Shown here one piece after another: positions 1-12,805 of a stretch of DNA of 64,000 nt; within the stretch, counting starts at the first letter, position 1, and each line of letters begins with the position of its first letter. Both the position numbers and the translations under genes were made by a program. Origin of the DNA: Streptomyces leeuwenhoekii (GTDB lineage: Bacteria; Actinomycetota; Actinomycetes; Streptomycetales; Streptomycetaceae); NCBI RefSeq assembly GCF_001013905.1, contig NZ_LN831790.1, forward strand, positions 4,850,001 through 4,914,000, written 5' to 3'. Under the pieces are notes generated by a model. That model searched no databases. It was given only the letters and a program-made list of their open reading frames with translations, and had not been told where the DNA came from.

Positions 1-789
1 GTGGTCTTCGAGAACCGCTTCCCCTCGCTGGCCGGCGACTCCGGGCGGTGCGAGGTCGTGTGCTTCACCTCCGACCACCACGCCTCCTTCGCCGATCTGA
101 GCGCGGAGCAGGCCCGGCTGGTCCTGGACGCCTGGACGGACCGCACCGCGGAGCTGTCCCATCTGCCCTCCGTTGAACAGGTGTTCTGCTTCGAGAACCG
201 GGGCGCCGAGATCGGCGTCACGCTGGGTCACCCGCACGGGCAGATCTACGCTTACCCCTTCACCACCCCGCGCACCGCGCTGATGCTCCGTTCACTCGCC
301 GCCCACAAGGAGGCGACGGGCGGGGAGAACCTGTTCGACGCCGTCGTGGAGCGGGAACGGGCCGGGGAGCGGGTCGTCCTCGAGGGTGAACACTGGGTCG
401 CCTTCGTGCCGTACGCCGCGCACTGGCCGTACGAGGTCCACCTCTACCCCAAGCGCCGGGTCCCCGACCTGCTGGGGCTGGACGAGGCGGCGCGCACAGA
501 GTTTCCCCAGGTGTATCTGGAACTGTTGAGGCGCTTCGACCGGATCTTCGGTGAAGGGGAGCCTCCGACGCCGTACATCGCGGCCTGGCATCAGGCCCCG
601 TTCGGGACGCTGGAGGAGTTCGACGGGGTCGGCCGCGACGACTTCGCGCTCCACCTCGAGCTTTTCACCATTCGCCGTACGTCCGGCAAGCTGAAGTTCC
701 TCGCGGGTTCCGAGTCCGGCATGAGCGTGTTCATCAACGACGTGCCGCCGGAGCGCGCGGCCGAGCGACTGCGAGAGGTAGCGAGTTGA
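1..789 (+). CDS. galT: Galactose-1-phosphate uridylyltransferase, 5' end cut by window
   Basis: C-terminal 262 residues of GalT, which swaps UMP between UDP-glucose and galactose-1-phosphate in the Leloir pathway in the cytosol. The catalytic HIT-type segment [12 protein letters not shown] (His-Pro-His) is present, followed by the C-terminal domain with [17 protein letters not shown]. Family members are about 350 residues, so roughly 90 N-terminal residues and the promoter lie left of the window; the frame is open from base 1. The stop TGA (787-789) overlaps the galE start (TGATG), so galT and galE are translationally coupled, as in the Streptomyces galTEK operon. Confidence 0.95.
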   Translation: MVFENRFPSLAGDSGRCEVVCFTSDHHASFADLSAEQARLVLDAWTDRTAELSHLPSVEQVFCFENRGAEIGVTLGHPHGQIYAYPFTTPRTALMLRSLAAHKEATGGENLFDAVVERERAGERVVLEGEHWVAFVPYAAHWPYEVHLYPKRRVPDLLGLDEAARTEFPQVYLELLRRFDRIFGEGEPPTPYIAAWHQAPFGTLEEFDGVGRDDFALHLELFTIRRTSGKLKFLAGSESGMSVFINDVPPERAAERLREVAS

Positions 790-1751
790 TGAGTGGGAAG
801 TACCTGGTCACCGGTGGTGCGGGGTATGTCGGCAGTGTCGTCGCCCAGCACCTGCTGGAGGCGGGGCACGAGGTCGTCGTGCTCGACAACCTCTCCACGG
901 GCTTCCGGCAGGGCGTGCCCGCCGGCGCCTCCTTCGTCGAGGGCGACATCCGCGACGCCGCCGAGTGGCTGGACGCCTCGTACGACGGGGTGCTGCACTT
1001 CGCCGCGTTCTCCCAGGTCGGCGAGTCGGTGGTGAAGCCGGAGAAGTACTGGGACAACAACGTCGGCGGCACCATGGCCCTGCTGGCGGCCATGCGCACC
1101 GCGGGCGTGCGCAAGCTGGTGTTCTCCTCCACGGCGGCGACCTACGGCGAGCCCGAGCAGGTCCCGATCACCGAGTCCGCGCCGACCCGGCCCACCAGCC
1201 CCTACGGCGCCTCCAAGCTCGCAGTCGACCACATGATCACCGGTGAGGCCGCCGCGCACGGCCTGGGCGCCGTGTCGCTGCGCTACTTCAACGTGGCGGG
1301 CGCCTATGGCGAGTACGGCGAGCGCCACGACCCCGAGTCGCACCTGATCCCGCTCGTCCTCCAGGTCGCGCAGGGCCGGCGCGAGGCGATCTCCGTCTAC
1401 GGCGACGACTACCCGACGCCGGACGGCACCTGCGTGCGCGACTACATCCACGTGGCCGACCTGGCCGAGGCCCACCTGCTGGCGCTGGACGCGGCCACCC
1501 CCGGCGAACACCTGATCTGCAACCTCGGCAACGGCAACGGCTTCTCGGTGCGCGAGGTCGTCGAGACGGTCCGCCGGGTCACCGGCCACCCCATCCCCGA
1601 GGTCGTCGCGCCGCGCCGCGGCGGCGACCCGGCGGTCCTGGTGGCGTCGGCCGCGACCGCCCGCGAGAAGCTGGGCTGGAATCCGTCGCGCGCGGACCTC
1701 GCGGAGATCGTCGCGGACGCGTGGGAGTTCACGCAGAAGCGCGCGCAGTAG
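789..1751 (+). CDS. galE: UDP-glucose 4-epimerase
   Basis: GalE interconverts UDP-galactose and UDP-glucose with bound NAD. The N-terminal Rossmann motif GGAGYVGS, the short-chain dehydrogenase catalytic motif SPYGASK (Tyr-x3-Lys) and SSTAATYG are all visible; 320 residues is slightly shorter than E. coli GalE (338) but normal for actinobacteria. I chose ATG 789, which overlaps the galT stop, over the TTG one codon upstream at 786. Middle gene of the gal operon. Confidence 0.95.
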   Translation: MSGKYLVTGGAGYVGSVVAQHLLEAGHEVVVLDNLSTGFRQGVPAGASFVEGDIRDAAEWLDASYDGVLHFAAFSQVGESVVKPEKYWDNNVGGTMALLAAMRTAGVRKLVFSSTAATYGEPEQVPITESAPTRPTSPYGASKLAVDHMITGEAAAHGLGAVSLRYFNVAGAYGEYGERHDPESHLIPLVLQVAQGRREAISVYGDDYPTPDGTCVRDYIHVADLAEAHLLALDAATPGEHLICNLGNGNGFSVREVVETVRRVTGHPIPEVVAPRRGGDPAVLVASAATAREKLGWNPSRADLAEIVADAWEFTQKRAQ

Positions 1752-1777
1752 AACGTCACGAAGGGTCAGGGTCAGGG

Positions 1778-2986
<1,209 letters not shown>

Positions 2987-2987
2987 G

Positions 2988-3404
2988 TCAGGCCAGCGTT
3001 TTCGTCAGCGTGTACTCGGTGATCCCCGGCGGGTAGTCGGGGATCACGCCCACCACCTCGTAGCCCCGCTTCCGGTAGAAGCCGGGTGCCTGGAAGTCCC
3101 AGGTCTCCAGGCGCACCGCGCGGCAGTCCCGGTCGGTGCGGGCGACGCGTTCGGCCTCGGACAGCAGACGCGAACCGAGGCCCGCGCCGCGGTGGCGGGA
3201 GTCGACCCACAGATACGTCACGTGCAGCCAGCCGGCCCAGGTGTGGCCGACGAGCCCGCCGGCCAGGCCGCCGGCGGCGTCCGACGCCCAGACGTGCAGG
3301 GGGGCCTCGCGGGCGCGCGGGGTGCCGCGCAGGGCGCGCAGGACGGGGGAGGCCGCGGTGTTCGTCTCCCTCAGGCGGGACCGCAGCAGCTCGCGCCGCG
3401 CCAT
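2988..3404 (-). CDS. GNAT family N-acetyltransferase
   Basis: Small acetyl-CoA-dependent acyltransferase of about 138 residues. The acetyl-CoA loop is LWVDSRHRGAGLGSRLL (R/Q-x-x-G-x-G/A), followed by the C-terminal ETWDFQAPGFYRKRGYEVVG typical of the fold. The substrate cannot be told from sequence. In-frame starts exist at 3443 (GTG), 3431 (ATG) and 3404 (ATG). I prefer 3404 because MARRELLRSRL begins the conserved domain, but no start has a convincing Shine-Dalgarno. Convergent with galK, 1 bp apart. Confidence 0.85.
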   Translation of the reverse strand: MARRELLRSRLRETNTAASPVLRALRGTPRAREAPLHVWASDAAGGLAGGLVGHTWAGWLHVTYLWVDSRHRGAGLGSRLLSEAERVARTDRDCRAVRLETWDFQAPGFYRKRGYEVVGVIPDYPPGITEYTLTKTLA

Positions 3405-3734
3405 GTCGACTTCTGTCTCAAGACGAAACATGCGGCACACCATAAACGCGCCGGGCCGTCAGTTCTGCAAATAGACTTCCGCTCCCCGCCCCCGTCCGTA
3501 CCCTGAGGAGCAGCACCGGTGGGGGCCGGTGCCGTTCAGGGGGCGAGAAGCCGGGTATGGCGCCCGGGGCGGGGGTAGCGGTTCTACGGACGGCGGCGGC
3601 CGTGCGGCTGCGGCGACCCGTCCCCGGTGTGAAACGGTTCGGACACGGGGTCTCGGGTGTCGTACCCGTGCCGGTGCCGCCCTGTGACGGTCGGGTGATC
3701 CCCTGCTCCTCGGGAGCGCGGGGAAGGGGGTTTC

Positions 3735-4499
3735 GTGGTTCGCATCCGAGTGCTGGTCGTCGACGACCACCGCATCTTCGCCGAGTCGCTCGCCGCCGCC
3801 CTGGCCGCCGAGCCCGACGTCGACGTCTCCGCGGCCGGCAGCGGACCGGCCGCGCTGCGCTGCATGGAGCGGGCGGCGGGCGAGGGGCGCCGGTTCGACG
3901 TGCTGCTCGTCGACGCCGACCTGGGCGTCGGCGCCCCGGGACTGCGGTCCGCGGCGCCCGTGCACGGCGGCGAGGACGGGGTGGTCGACGGGATCTCGCT
4001 CGTCTCCGGGGTGCGCTCGGCGCAGCCGGGGGTGCGGGTCGTGGTGCTCGCCGAGAAGGACGACCCCCGGCGGGCGGCCCTCGCCCTGCAGGCCGGTGCC
4101 TCCGGGTGGGTGGCCAAGGACTGCTCCCTGTCGCGGCTGCTCGCCGTCATCCGGGGCGTGCTGCGCGACGAGACCCATCTGCCGCCCGCCCTGCTGACGG
4201 GCGTCCTGCGGGAGCTGACCGCCGCCCGCAAGCACCGCAGCGAGAGCGAGCGGCTGGTGGAGTCCCTGACACCGCGGGAGCGGGAGGTGCTGCGCTGCAT
4301 GGTCGCCGGGCTCGGGCGCAAGGCCGTCGCCGAGCGGCTCTACCTCTCCCCGCACACCGTGCGCACCCATATGCAGAACGTGCTGGGCAAACTGGGCGTG
4401 CACTCCACCCTCGCCGCGGTCGCGCTGGCCCGGCGGGCCGGGGTGGGGCCGGTCGACCTATCCCGGGATGTTGTCGAACGGGGCGGTCAGCTGGCGTAG
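3735..4499 (+). CDS. NarL/LuxR-type response regulator
   Basis: 254 residues: an N-terminal receiver domain starting RVLVVDDHRIF with acidic pair DD, a phospho-acceptor region LLVDADLG, and the conserved Lys in WVAKDCS. A C-terminal LuxR helix-turn-helix follows (LTPREREVLRCM...SPHTVRTHMQNVLGKLGV). An insertion of about 20 residues after the acceptor aspartate (GAPGLRSAAPVHGGEDGVVD) is unusual. No partner kinase is adjacent, so it is an orphan in this window. GTG 3735 follows a GGAAGGGGG ribosome site. Its last 42 bases overlap the 3' end of the convergent tamR gene. Confidence 0.9.
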   Translation: MVRIRVLVVDDHRIFAESLAAALAAEPDVDVSAAGSGPAALRCMERAAGEGRRFDVLLVDADLGVGAPGLRSAAPVHGGEDGVVDGISLVSGVRSAQPGVRVVVLAEKDDPRRAALALQAGASGWVAKDCSLSRLLAVIRGVLRDETHLPPALLTGVLRELTAARKHRSESERLVESLTPREREVLRCMVAGLGRKAVAERLYLSPHTVRTHMQNVLGKLGVHSTLAAVALARRAGVGPVDLSRDVVERGGQLA

Positions 4500-4955
4500 G
4501 AGTCCGGCCAGTTCCATGCGCTGGGCCCGGGAGAGCTCCGCCAGGATCGCGCGCTCCTGGTCCAGCAGCCCCGCCAGGGCCTGGTCGGCGCGGTCCCGGC
4601 CCTCGTCCGTCAGCCGCACCAGCACGCCCCGGCGGTCGCTGGGGTCGGGCAGCCGCTCCACCAGGCCCTTCTTGGCCAGGCGGTCGATGCGGTTGGTCAT
4701 CGTGCCCGAGGTGACCAGGGTCTGGGTCAGCAGTTGGCCGGGCGAGAGCTGGTACGGGGTGCCCGCACGGCGCAGCGCCGTGAGGACGTCGAACTCCCAG
4801 GGCTCCAACTGGTGCTCGGAGAAGGCCAGTCGGCGTGCGCGGTCCAGGTGCCGGGCCAGCCTGCTCACACGGCTGAGCACCTCGAGCGGTTCCACGTCGA
4901 GGTCCGGGCGCTCCCGGCGCCATGCTGCGACCAGCCGATCGACCTCGTCCTCCAT
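4458..4955 (-). CDS. tamR: MarR-family regulator TamR
   Basis: 165-residue winged-helix regulator: recognition region SPGQLLTQTLVTSGTMTNRIDRLAKKGLVERL, wing DRRGVLVRLTDEGR, dimerisation helices at both ends. It is divergent from a trans-aconitate methyltransferase gene with a 71-bp spacer containing a 14-bp perfect palindrome. This is the arrangement of S. coelicolor tamR/tam, where TamR is known to repress tam and to release DNA on binding trans-aconitate, citrate or related tricarboxylates. The name rests on that synteny and the operator. Its 3' end overlaps the response regulator. Confidence 0.88.
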   Translation of the reverse strand: MEDEVDRLVAAWRRERPDLDVEPLEVLSRVSRLARHLDRARRLAFSEHQLEPWEFDVLTALRRAGTPYQLSPGQLLTQTLVTSGTMTNRIDRLAKKGLVERLPDPSDRRGVLVRLTDEGRDRADQALAGLLDQERAILAELSRAQRMELAGLLRQLTAPFDNIPG

Positions 4956-4989
4956 GTGATCAGTGTAGTGGTTGTGTCGACATGAAGTC

Positions 4990-5003
4990 TCTTGACGTCA
5001 AGA
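4990..5003. promoter_or_regulatory. TamR/MarR operator palindrome
   Basis: TCTTGACGTCAAGA is a perfect 14-bp palindrome between the divergent tamR and tam start codons. The CTTGAC-x-TCAAG form is common for actinobacterial MarR regulators. A second, shorter perfect palindrome TGTCGACA lies at 4975-4982, close to the tamR start. Both are well placed to repress either gene; binding is inferred. Confidence 0.8.
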
Positions 5004-5026
5004 CACATGGGGGAGAAGCTGGCGGC

Positions 5027-5836
5027 ATGGCCGAACCCGCCTGGGACCCCGCCCAGTACCTCCGCCACGCCGGTGACCGCGCCCGCCCCTTCACCGACCT
5101 CCTCGCCCGCGTCCCCGACCCGGCCGCCGCGGCCCCCCGCGTCGCCGACCTCGGCTGCGGCCCCGGCACCCTCACCGCCCTGCTCGCCGACCGCTGGCCC
5201 GCCGCCCGCGTCACCGGCTACGACAACTCCCCGCAGATGCTCGACCGGGCCCGCCGGCACGCCGGCCCCACCCGGGGCGGCGGCCGCCTGGAGTTCGTCC
5301 ACGCCGACGCCCGCACCTGGACCCCCGACGGGCCCCACGACCTGATCGTCTCCAACGCCACCCTCCAGTGGGTGCCGGACCACGCCGCGCTCTTCCCCGC
5401 CTGGACCGACGCCCTCACCCCCGGCGGCACCCTCGCCTTCCAGGTGCCCGGCAACTTCGACGCCCCCAGCCACCGCCTGATGCGGGACCTCGCCGGCACC
5501 CCCCGCTGGCGCACCCGCCTCGCCGGCGTCCTGCGCCACGACGACGCCGTCCTCACCCCGGCCGCCTACCTGGACCGCCTCACCGCACTCGGCTGCACCG
5601 CCGATGTGTGGGAGACGACGTACGTCCATCTCCTGACGGGCGAGGACGCCGTCCTCGACTGGGTGAAGGGCACCGCGCTGCGGCCGGTGCTGACCGCACT
5701 GGACGACGACCCGGCGGCCCGGGACGCCTTCGTCGACGCCTACCGGGCCGCCCTGCGCCGGGCCTACCCGGCCGGTCCGCGCGGTACCCCGTTCCCGTTC
5801 CGCCGGGTGTTCGCCGTCGCCCGCAGGCCCGCGTGA
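5027..5836 (+). CDS. tam: Trans-aconitate 2-methyltransferase
   Basis: 269-residue class I SAM-dependent methyltransferase. Motif I is VADLGCGPGTLTALLADRW, then GYDNSPQML, and post-motif SNATLQWVPDH, all characteristic of Tam, together with the N-terminal WDPAQYLRHAGDRARPF. It methyl-esterifies trans-aconitate, an aconitase inhibitor formed spontaneously from cis-aconitate, and so relieves the TCA cycle. ATG 5027 follows a GGGGGAGAAG ribosome site. Convergent with the TetR gene, 6 bp apart. Likely repressed by TamR through the palindrome at 4990. Confidence 0.9.
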   Translation: MAEPAWDPAQYLRHAGDRARPFTDLLARVPDPAAAAPRVADLGCGPGTLTALLADRWPAARVTGYDNSPQMLDRARRHAGPTRGGGRLEFVHADARTWTPDGPHDLIVSNATLQWVPDHAALFPAWTDALTPGGTLAFQVPGNFDAPSHRLMRDLAGTPRWRTRLAGVLRHDDAVLTPAAYLDRLTALGCTADVWETTYVHLLTGEDAVLDWVKGTALRPVLTALDDDPAARDAFVDAYRAALRRAYPAGPRGTPFPFRRVFAVARRPA

Positions 5837-5842
5837 CGCGGA

Positions 5843-6517
5843 TCAGGACTTCCGGTGCCCTATCAGCCGCGGCCTGGGCTCCAGCCCGTCCAGACCGTGC
5901 CACGCCAGGTTCACCAGATGGGCCGCCACCTCCGCCTTCTTCGGACGGCGCACGTCCAGCCACCACTGGCCGGTCAGCGCCACCATGCCGACCAGCGCCT
6001 GCGCGTACAGCGGGGCCAGCTTGGGATCGAAGCCCCGGCTCTTGAACTCCTTGCCGAGGATGTCCTCCACCTGGGTGGCGATGTCCGAGATGAGCGAGGC
6101 GAAGGACCCCGTCGACTGGGGGATGGGCGAGTCACGGACCAGGATGCGGAACCCGTCCGTGTACTCCTCGATGTAGTCCAGCAGCGCGAACGCCGCCTGC
6201 TCCAGCAGTTCGCGGGGGTGGCCCGCGGTGAGCGAACCCGTCACCATGTCCAGCAGGCACCGCATCTCGCGGTCCACCACCACCGCGTACAGCCCCTCCT
6301 TGCCGCCGAAGTGCTCGTACACCACCGGCTTGGAGACCCCGGCCTTCGCCGCGATCTCCTCCACCGAGGTGCCCTCGAAACCCTTGGCCGCGAAGAGGGT
6401 GCGACCGATCTCCAGGAGCTGCTGGCGGCGCTCGGCACCGGTCATCCGGGTACGGCGCGCACGCCGCGGCTTGTCATTGCTGGGGGTGCTGGAGTCGGTC
6501 GCCACAGCGACCATCAT
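5843..6517 (-). CDS. TetR-family regulator coupled to fatty-acid desaturase
   Basis: About 224 residues with an N-terminal TetR helix-turn-helix (LFAAKGFEGTSVEEIAAKAGVSKPVVYEHFGGKEGL) and an all-helical ligand domain ending in WWLDVRRPKKAEVAAHLVNLAWHGL. The start ATG (6517, or 6514) overlaps the desaturase TGA in an ATGATGA junction, so it is co-transcribed and translationally coupled to the desaturase. A lipid- or acyl-CoA-responsive autoregulator of the operon is the natural inference. The probable operator is the tandem palindrome at 7583-7612. Confidence 0.88.
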   Translation of the reverse strand: MMVAVATDSSTPSNDKPRRARRTRMTGAERRQQLLEIGRTLFAAKGFEGTSVEEIAAKAGVSKPVVYEHFGGKEGLYAVVVDREMRCLLDMVTGSLTAGHPRELLEQAAFALLDYIEEYTDGFRILVRDSPIPQSTGSFASLISDIATQVEDILGKEFKSRGFDPKLAPLYAQALVGMVALTGQWWLDVRRPKKAEVAAHLVNLAWHGLDGLEPRPRLIGHRKS

Positions 6518-7521
6518 GCCGCCTTGGCGGATTCCTTCCCTCGCCGGGAGCCGCCTTCCCCGTCGTTACGGCGCGAATCGATACGCGAGCGCGACGGCCA
6601 GCGCACGTCGTACGCCCAGCCCAGCTGCTCGAACCAGCGGATCAGACGGGCCGAGGAGTCGAGCTGGCCGCGCTCCACACCGTGCCGCGCCGAGGTCGGG
6701 TCGGCATGGTGCAGGTTGTGCCAGGACTCGCCGCACGACAGGATCGCCAGCCACCACACGTTGCCCGAACGGTCACGCGACTTGAACGGCCGCTTGCCGA
6801 CCGCGTGGCAGATCGAGTTGATCGACCACGTGACATGGTGCAGCAGCGCCACCCGGACGAGTGAGCCCCAGAAGAACGCGGTGAACGCCCCCCACCACGA
6901 CATGGTGACCAGACCGCCGATCAGCGGCGGCAGCAGCAGGGACACCGCCGTCCACAGGGCGAACTGGCGGGAGATCGCACGCAGCGTCCGGTCCTTGATC
7001 AGATCCGGCGCGTACTTGTCCTGCGGGGTCTGCTCCTCGTCGAACATCCACCCGATGTGCGCCCACCACAGGCCCTTCATCAGGGCCGGAACCGTCTCGC
7101 CGTACCGCCACGGGGAGTGCGGATCGCCCTCGTGGTCGGAGTACTTGTGGTGCTTGCGGTGATCGGCGACCCAGCGCACCAGCGGCCCCTCGACCGCCAT
7201 CGACCCCATGATCGCCAGCGCGATCTTCAGCGGCCGCTTCGCCTTGAAGGAGCCGTGGGTGAAGTGACGGTGGAAGCCGATGGTGATGCCGTGGCAGCCC
7301 AGGAAGTAGAAGAACACCAGCAGGCCGAGATCCAGCCAGCTCACGCCCCACCCCCACGCCAGCGGCACCGCAGCCAGCAGCGCGAGGAACGGAACGATGA
7401 TGAACAGCAGCAGCGTGATCTGCTCGATCGAACGCTTCCGCTCGCCACCCAGCGTGGCGGAGGGCGTGGTGTCGTCGGGCGCCTTCGGAGCCTGTGCGAT
7501 CACATCGGAGCTTGTGGTCAT
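6514..7521 (-). CDS. Acyl-CoA/acyl-lipid delta-9 desaturase
   Basis: 335-residue membrane di-iron desaturase that introduces a cis double bond into long acyl chains. All three histidine boxes are visible: HRHFTH, HRKHH and HNLHH, with hydrophobic pairs before box 1 (LLLFIIVPFLALLAAV, WLDLGLLVFFYFLGCHGITIGFH) and between boxes 2 and 3. ATG 7521 has AGGGGA upstream; the frame is open further but that extension has no family resemblance. First gene of an operon with the TetR regulator; the promoter region carries a 15-bp tandem repeat of palindromes. Confidence 0.92.
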   Translation of the reverse strand: MTTSSDVIAQAPKAPDDTTPSATLGGERKRSIEQITLLLFIIVPFLALLAAVPLAWGWGVSWLDLGLLVFFYFLGCHGITIGFHRHFTHGSFKAKRPLKIALAIMGSMAVEGPLVRWVADHRKHHKYSDHEGDPHSPWRYGETVPALMKGLWWAHIGWMFDEEQTPQDKYAPDLIKDRTLRAISRQFALWTAVSLLLPPLIGGLVTMSWWGAFTAFFWGSLVRVALLHHVTWSINSICHAVGKRPFKSRDRSGNVWWLAILSCGESWHNLHHADPTSARHGVERGQLDSSARLIRWFEQLGWAYDVRWPSRSRIDSRRNDGEGGSRRGKESAKAA

Positions 7522-7582
7522 ACGCGTCCCCTGTGGGGTCGAGGGTGGTGAGTGTGCCGCGCTGCGAAAACGGTGCCCAGTT

Positions 7583-7612
7583 CCTACGGTCCCGTAACCT
7601 ACGGCGTCGTAA
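7583..7612. promoter_or_regulatory. Tandem 15-bp palindromic repeat, candidate TetR operator
   Basis: Two head-to-tail 15-mers, CCTACGGTCCCGTAA (7583-7597) and CCTACGGCGTCGTAA (7598-7612), differ only in the central three bases. Each contains a TACG...CGTA inverted repeat. They sit 62-91 bp upstream of the desaturase start, the position expected for an autoregulatory TetR operator pair. No other explanation for the repeat is apparent. Confidence 0.7.
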
Positions 7613-7813
7613 GTATGGCAGCGCGATTCTCGGCGGCAAGAGCCCACGAGCCTGCACGTCCGACGCGACACCTAGACTTGGAGACGGTCGGACAGCGCGG
7701 TCCGCTCTGAAGTTTTCTTCCCGGACGTCCGGCCCGCAAGCGGCGTGCGCCGCGCGAGACGTCCGTCCGGGTTCCCTCCCAGACGAGCTTCAACACTGCA
7801 AGGAGCCGCACCT

Positions 7814-10555
<2,742 letters not shown>

Positions 10556-10570
10556 CCACACCTGCGCCAC

Positions 10571-10615
10571 AGGGGGGTGCCCCCGGGCTCCGTACGGGCC
10601 CGGGGGCACCCCCCT
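10571..10615. terminator. Bidirectional rho-independent-type hairpin
   Basis: Perfect 18-bp stem (10571-10588 with 10598-10615, very G+C rich) and a 9-nt loop between the convergent ppc and LAETG-protein genes. There is no long U tract, as is usual for Streptomyces terminators. Confidence 0.85.
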
Positions 10616-10636
10616 TGTGCGCTCGCCGCGCGGCTG

Positions 10637-11413
10637 TCAGCCGCGGGCGGCCCTACGACGCCGGAACACCAGGAAACCGCCGGCCGCGACCAGCACCGCC
10701 GCCGCTGCCGACAGCAGACCCGCCGGGATGCCGCTGCCGGTCTCGGCCAGGTCGCCCTCGACGACGCCGCCCTGCGCGGACGCGGACGGGGCCCCGGACG
10801 GCACCGAGGCGGCGGGCGGGGTCGAGGAGCCCGACGGGGCAGCGGATTCCGACGGGGCGGAGGAGCCGGACGAGGCGGAGTCGGACGGCACCGAATCGGA
10901 CGGCACCGAATCGGACGGGGCCGGGGACGCCGGCGGGGCGTCCGCGGTGGCCGACGGCGACGACGGGGCGGCCGAGGCGCCGGGCGCCGTACCGGGCTCC
11001 TCCGACTGAGCGCAGTCCGTCCAGAACACCTTGTGCTTGGCGGAGCCCTTCTCACCGTCGAAGTTCCAGAAGAGCTTGTAGTGCCCGTCGGGCAGCGACA
11101 GGTCGTTCGTCCGGCCGTGGCCCTCGGCATCGAGGGTCAGGGAGCCGGACTTGACCGTCTCGCCCTTGGCGCCGGCCGTCGGTGCCCAGGACTCGATGTG
11201 CCAGTCGACCTGCTGGCCGCCGTCGAAGCCGAAGGCGTCCAGGTAGAACGTGCAGACGTGCGGCTCGTTGTGCCGCAGTTCCTCGCCGGTGGCGGCGTCG
11301 TGGATCTTCACCGTCCCGTTGTCACCCGGAGCGGTGGCGTGGGCGGCGGGCGCGAGCAGCAGCGCGGCCGAGGACGCGCAGGCGAGAACGCCGGCGCGAG
11401 TGAGGGTTCGCAT
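10637..11413 (-). CDS. LAETG-anchored cell-surface protein
   Basis: About 258 residues. A signal peptide (RTLTRAGVLACASSAALLLAPAAHA) is followed by a compact domain with two Cys and an aromatic-rich beta pattern (HVCTFYLDAFGF, GHYKLFWNF, KVFWTDCAQ). Then comes a long Ser/Pro/Ala stalk with repeated SVPSD units, the sorting signal LAETG, a hydrophobic helix and the RRRR tail. LAxTG is the motif used by actinobacterial class E sortases. ATG 11413 gives a normal signal peptide; ATG 11428 or TTG 11434 are alternatives. No sortase gene lies in the window. Function unknown beyond wall anchoring. Confidence 0.85.
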   Translation of the reverse strand: MRTLTRAGVLACASSAALLLAPAAHATAPGDNGTVKIHDAATGEELRHNEPHVCTFYLDAFGFDGGQQVDWHIESWAPTAGAKGETVKSGSLTLDAEGHGRTNDLSLPDGHYKLFWNFDGEKGSAKHKVFWTDCAQSEEPGTAPGASAAPSSPSATADAPPASPAPSDSVPSDSVPSDSASSGSSAPSESAAPSGSSTPPAASVPSGAPSASAQGGVVEGDLAETGSGIPAGLLSAAAAVLVAAGGFLVFRRRRAARG

Positions 11414-11549
11414 GAAGCAGATATCCATCTTCAAGAAGTGAACGGAAGATGTGGAGGGGGCAGTTCAGCTTCCGGCCTGATCCGGACGTCCGTCAATCAC
11501 GGACAGGCAACACACAAAACCCTCGCATCCGAAGGGTGCCCCTGATCTC

Positions 11550-12053
11550 TCACACGGCCGCGAACGCCGCCGTCAGCAGCGCCACCCCCGCCCCGGCCAG
11601 CACCCACGCCGCCCCGGTCCGCCGCAGACCGCCCGCCACCACGACCGACGCCAGCAGCAGCGCCCCGCCCAGCGGCACCCACGCGTACAGGACCCCGGCC
11701 ACACCGGAACGCACCGCGGCGACGCCACCGGGCTTCACCACCACCGCATACGTCCGCCCCTCGGCCACGGCCACCGTGTCCTCCAGCACCACCCGCGACC
11801 GCGCCTGCGACCCCGCCGACACCGGCCGGAACGGCCCACTGCACACACCGCCACCGCACCGCGCCACCTCGACCGTGCCGCGCTCGCGCCCCTTGGTCAG
11901 CATCACGTGCTGCGCGCTGCCCCACGACGCCCACACACCGGCGATCAGGATCAGCACCGAGACCGTCCCCATCGCCGCGACCCGCCCGAAGCGCAGAACG
12001 GCGGCCGGGGCCTGACGGGAACGCGGGGCGGAGGCAGGCATGGCCGGGATCAT
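11550..12053 (-). CDS. Hypothetical two-helix membrane protein
   Basis: About 167 residues with a hydrophobic segment near the N-terminus (VAAMGTVSVLILIAGVWASW), an extracytoplasmic middle containing two Cys in RCGGGVCSGPF, and a C-terminal hydrophobic hairpin (VLYAWVPLGGALLLASVVVAGG, AAWVLAGAGVALLTAAFAAV). I do not recognise a family. Start uncertain: ATG 12053, ATG 12041 and GTG 12077 are all possible and none has a clear ribosome site. It follows pth by about 50 bp in the same direction and may be the last gene of that run. Confidence 0.6.
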   Translation of the reverse strand: MIPAMPASAPRSRQAPAAVLRFGRVAAMGTVSVLILIAGVWASWGSAQHVMLTKGRERGTVEVARCGGGVCSGPFRPVSAGSQARSRVVLEDTVAVAEGRTYAVVVKPGGVAAVRSGVAGVLYAWVPLGGALLLASVVVAGGLRRTGAAWVLAGAGVALLTAAFAAV

Positions 12054-12105
12054 TGGCCATACCCGCACAACCGTCAACCCGCGGGGAAGACAAGCCGGGA
12101 GCCGT

Positions 12106-12708
12106 CTAGGAGTTGTACGCGCTCTGCGCCCGCTCCAGACCCTCAGACACCAGACACTCCACCGCGTCCGCCGCCCGGTCCACGAACCAGTCCAGCTCCT
12201 TGCGCTCCACCGACGAGAAGTCCTTCAGCACGAAATCCGCCACCGGCATCCGCCCCGGCGGCCGGCCGATCCCGCACCGCACCCGGTGGTACTCCGCCCC
12301 CATCGCCTTCGTCAGCGACTTCAGCCCGTTGTGCCCGTTGTCCCCGCCGCCCAGCTTCAGCCGCAGCACCCCGTAGTCGATGTCCAGCTCGTCGTGGACC
12401 GCCACCACATGCGCCACCGGCACCTTGTAGAAGTCCCGCAGCGCGTTGACCGGACCACCCGACAGATTCATGTACGACATCGGCTTCGCCAGCACCACCC
12501 GCCGGCTCGCCGGCCCCGGCGGACCGATCCGGCCCTCCACCACCTGCGCCTGCGCCTTCCCGTGCCGCTTGAAACGGCCCCCCATGCGCTCCGCCAGCAG
12601 ATCCGCCACCATGAAACCGACGTTGTGCCGGTTCATGGCGTACTCCGGACCGGGATTGCCGAGACCCGCGATCAGCCAGGGAGCACCCGCGTCGGTCGTC
12701 ACGTCCAT
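12106..12708 (-). CDS. pth: Peptidyl-tRNA hydrolase
   Basis: 200 residues; releases peptides from prematurely dropped peptidyl-tRNA. The N-terminal [21 protein letters not shown] holds the conserved Asn and catalytic His, [10 protein letters not shown] and [10 protein letters not shown] (catalytic Asp) follow, and [11 protein letters not shown] and [10 protein letters not shown] complete the family pattern. ATG 12708 has an excellent GAAGGAG ribosome site. Directly downstream of rplY, as commonly seen in bacteria. Confidence 0.96.
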   Translation of the reverse strand: MDVTTDAGAPWLIAGLGNPGPEYAMNRHNVGFMVADLLAERMGGRFKRHGKAQAQVVEGRIGPPGPASRRVVLAKPMSYMNLSGGPVNALRDFYKVPVAHVVAVHDELDIDYGVLRLKLGGGDNGHNGLKSLTKAMGAEYHRVRCGIGRPPGRMPVADFVLKDFSSVERKELDWFVDRAADAVECLVSEGLERAQSAYNS

Positions 12709-12805
12709 GTCTCCTTCATACGCGTCGGCCGCTGCCCCCCGAAGGGAGCAGCGGCCGACCGGAACGATGCCCGCGAGCCTCGAGGGCCCTGGAGCGAGCA
12801 GCGGA

